A DNA stretch of 6,791 nucleotides from Betaproteobacteria bacterium (GTDB taxonomy: Bacteria > Pseudomonadota > Gammaproteobacteria > Burkholderiales > Rhodocyclaceae). The notes under the pieces are model-generated. The model saw nothing but the letters and a program-made list of their open reading frames with translations, had not been told where the DNA came from and did not search any database. Below are positions 6,357 to 6,791 of the stretch, piece after piece. A program made the translations under genes and the position numbers. The stretch spans positions 1 through 6,791 of the forward strand of contig JAGWUW010000146.1 of assembly GCA_028868235.1 (NCBI GenBank), read 5' to 3'. How positions within the stretch are numbered: position 1 is the first letter of the stretch; the number at the start of each line of letters is the position of its first letter.

Positions 6357-6791
6357 TTAGGCGCGCAGCAGTTCGTTGATGCTGGTCTTGGAGCGGGTTT
6401 GCGCGTCGACCTTCTTGACGATGATTGCAGCATAGAGGCTGTACTTGCCACCATCCTTGGGTAGCGAGCCGGAGATTACGACAGAACCCGGCGGGATCTT
6501 GCCGTAGGTGATTTCACCAGTTTCGCGATCATAGATCGGGGTGCTCTGACCGATGTAGACACCCATTGAGATGACAGAATTTTCGCCGACAACGACACCT
6601 TCGACGACTTCCGAGCGGGCACCGATAAAGCAGTTGTCTTCAATGATGACCGGGCCGGCCTGGATCGGCTCCAGCACGCCTCCGATACCGACACCGCCAG
6701 ACAGGTGTACGTTCTTGCCGATCTGCGCACAGGAGCCGACGGTGGCCCAGGTGTCGACCATGGTGCCTTCATCGACGTAGGCGCCGATGTT
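6357..6791 (-). CDS. dapD: 2,3,4,5-tetrahydropyridine-2,6-dicarboxylate N-succinyltransferase (3' part; start lies right of window)
   Basis: DapD transfers succinyl from succinyl-CoA to tetrahydrodipicolinate, the committed step of the succinylase branch of lysine/meso-DAP synthesis; DapE acts two steps later. Only the last 144 residues are here, out of about 274 in E. coli. The frame is open to the window edge and begins [20 protein letters not shown], a signature of DapD. Next come hexapeptide repeats of the left-handed beta-helix (for example [16 protein letters not shown]), [18 protein letters not shown], and the C-terminal region ending INELLRA. The internal ATG at 6761 should not be taken as a start, because conserved sequence continues upstream of it. 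No promoter for this operon lies within the window. Confidence 0.97.
   Translation of the reverse strand, partial: NIGAYVDEGTMVDTWATVGSCAQIGKNVHLSGGVGIGGVLEPIQAGPVIIEDNCFIGARSEVVEGVVVGENSVISMGVYIGQSTPIYDRETGEITYGKIPPGSVVISGSLPKDGGKYSLYAAIIVKKVDAQTRSKTSINELLRA

Noticed and set aside
6357..6761. dapD as a 134-residue protein starting at the internal ATG 6761
   Set aside because: Conserved DapD sequence continues upstream in the same frame to the window edge, so the gene is cut by the window and not short.

Overview
The window looks like chromosomal DNA of a betaproteobacterium, probably Rhodocyclales-like (Dechloromonas/Azonexus type). This is inferred from the GC-rich coding style, the type IV pilus ATPase and the protein resemblances, not from a database search. 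About 6.2 kb is dense, ordinary chromosome. The first ~440 bp is the worn edge of a mobile element.

Left edge (1-490): reading from the chromosome outward there is (i) the 3' half of a tRNA-His gene (441-490) with no 5' half; (ii) a 180-bp non-coding stretch with five GGTAA(G/A) motifs spaced by near-whole helical turns; (iii) the first ~38 codons of a tyrosine-integrase gene on the minus strand (147-260), with a stop at codon 22 and then loss of similarity; and (iv) two 24-bp tandem repeats (20-67) that resemble an IS21-family transposon end. Together these fit an element that integrated into a tRNA-His gene and was later inactivated and invaded by an IS. The rest of the element would lie left of the window.

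Plus-strand pair (548-2233): the tRNA fragment keeps its own terminator (499-536). Directly after it come pepD (aminoacyl-histidine dipeptidase) and a 67-residue lipoprotein gene 12 bp downstream. This unit converges on the minus-strand operon with only 4 bp between stop codons.

Minus-strand operon (6791 to 2238, read right to left): dapD (3' end only), pilU, dapE, prmB and a spermidine-synthase-like gene. Spacing is tight: 26 bp, a 1-base TGATG overlap, a 4-base ATGA overlap, then 9 bp. dapD and dapE supply the succinylase branch of lysine/meso-diaminopimelate synthesis. PilU is a twitching-motility ATPase lying inside that biosynthetic operon. PrmB methylates ribosomal protein L3. The last gene has the aminopropyltransferase fold but lacks a key substrate-binding Asp, so its reaction is unknown.

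I saw no CRISPR array, defence system, rRNA or riboswitch. The most unusual part is the element edge at 1-540; the rest is well-understood housekeeping with a few oddities.
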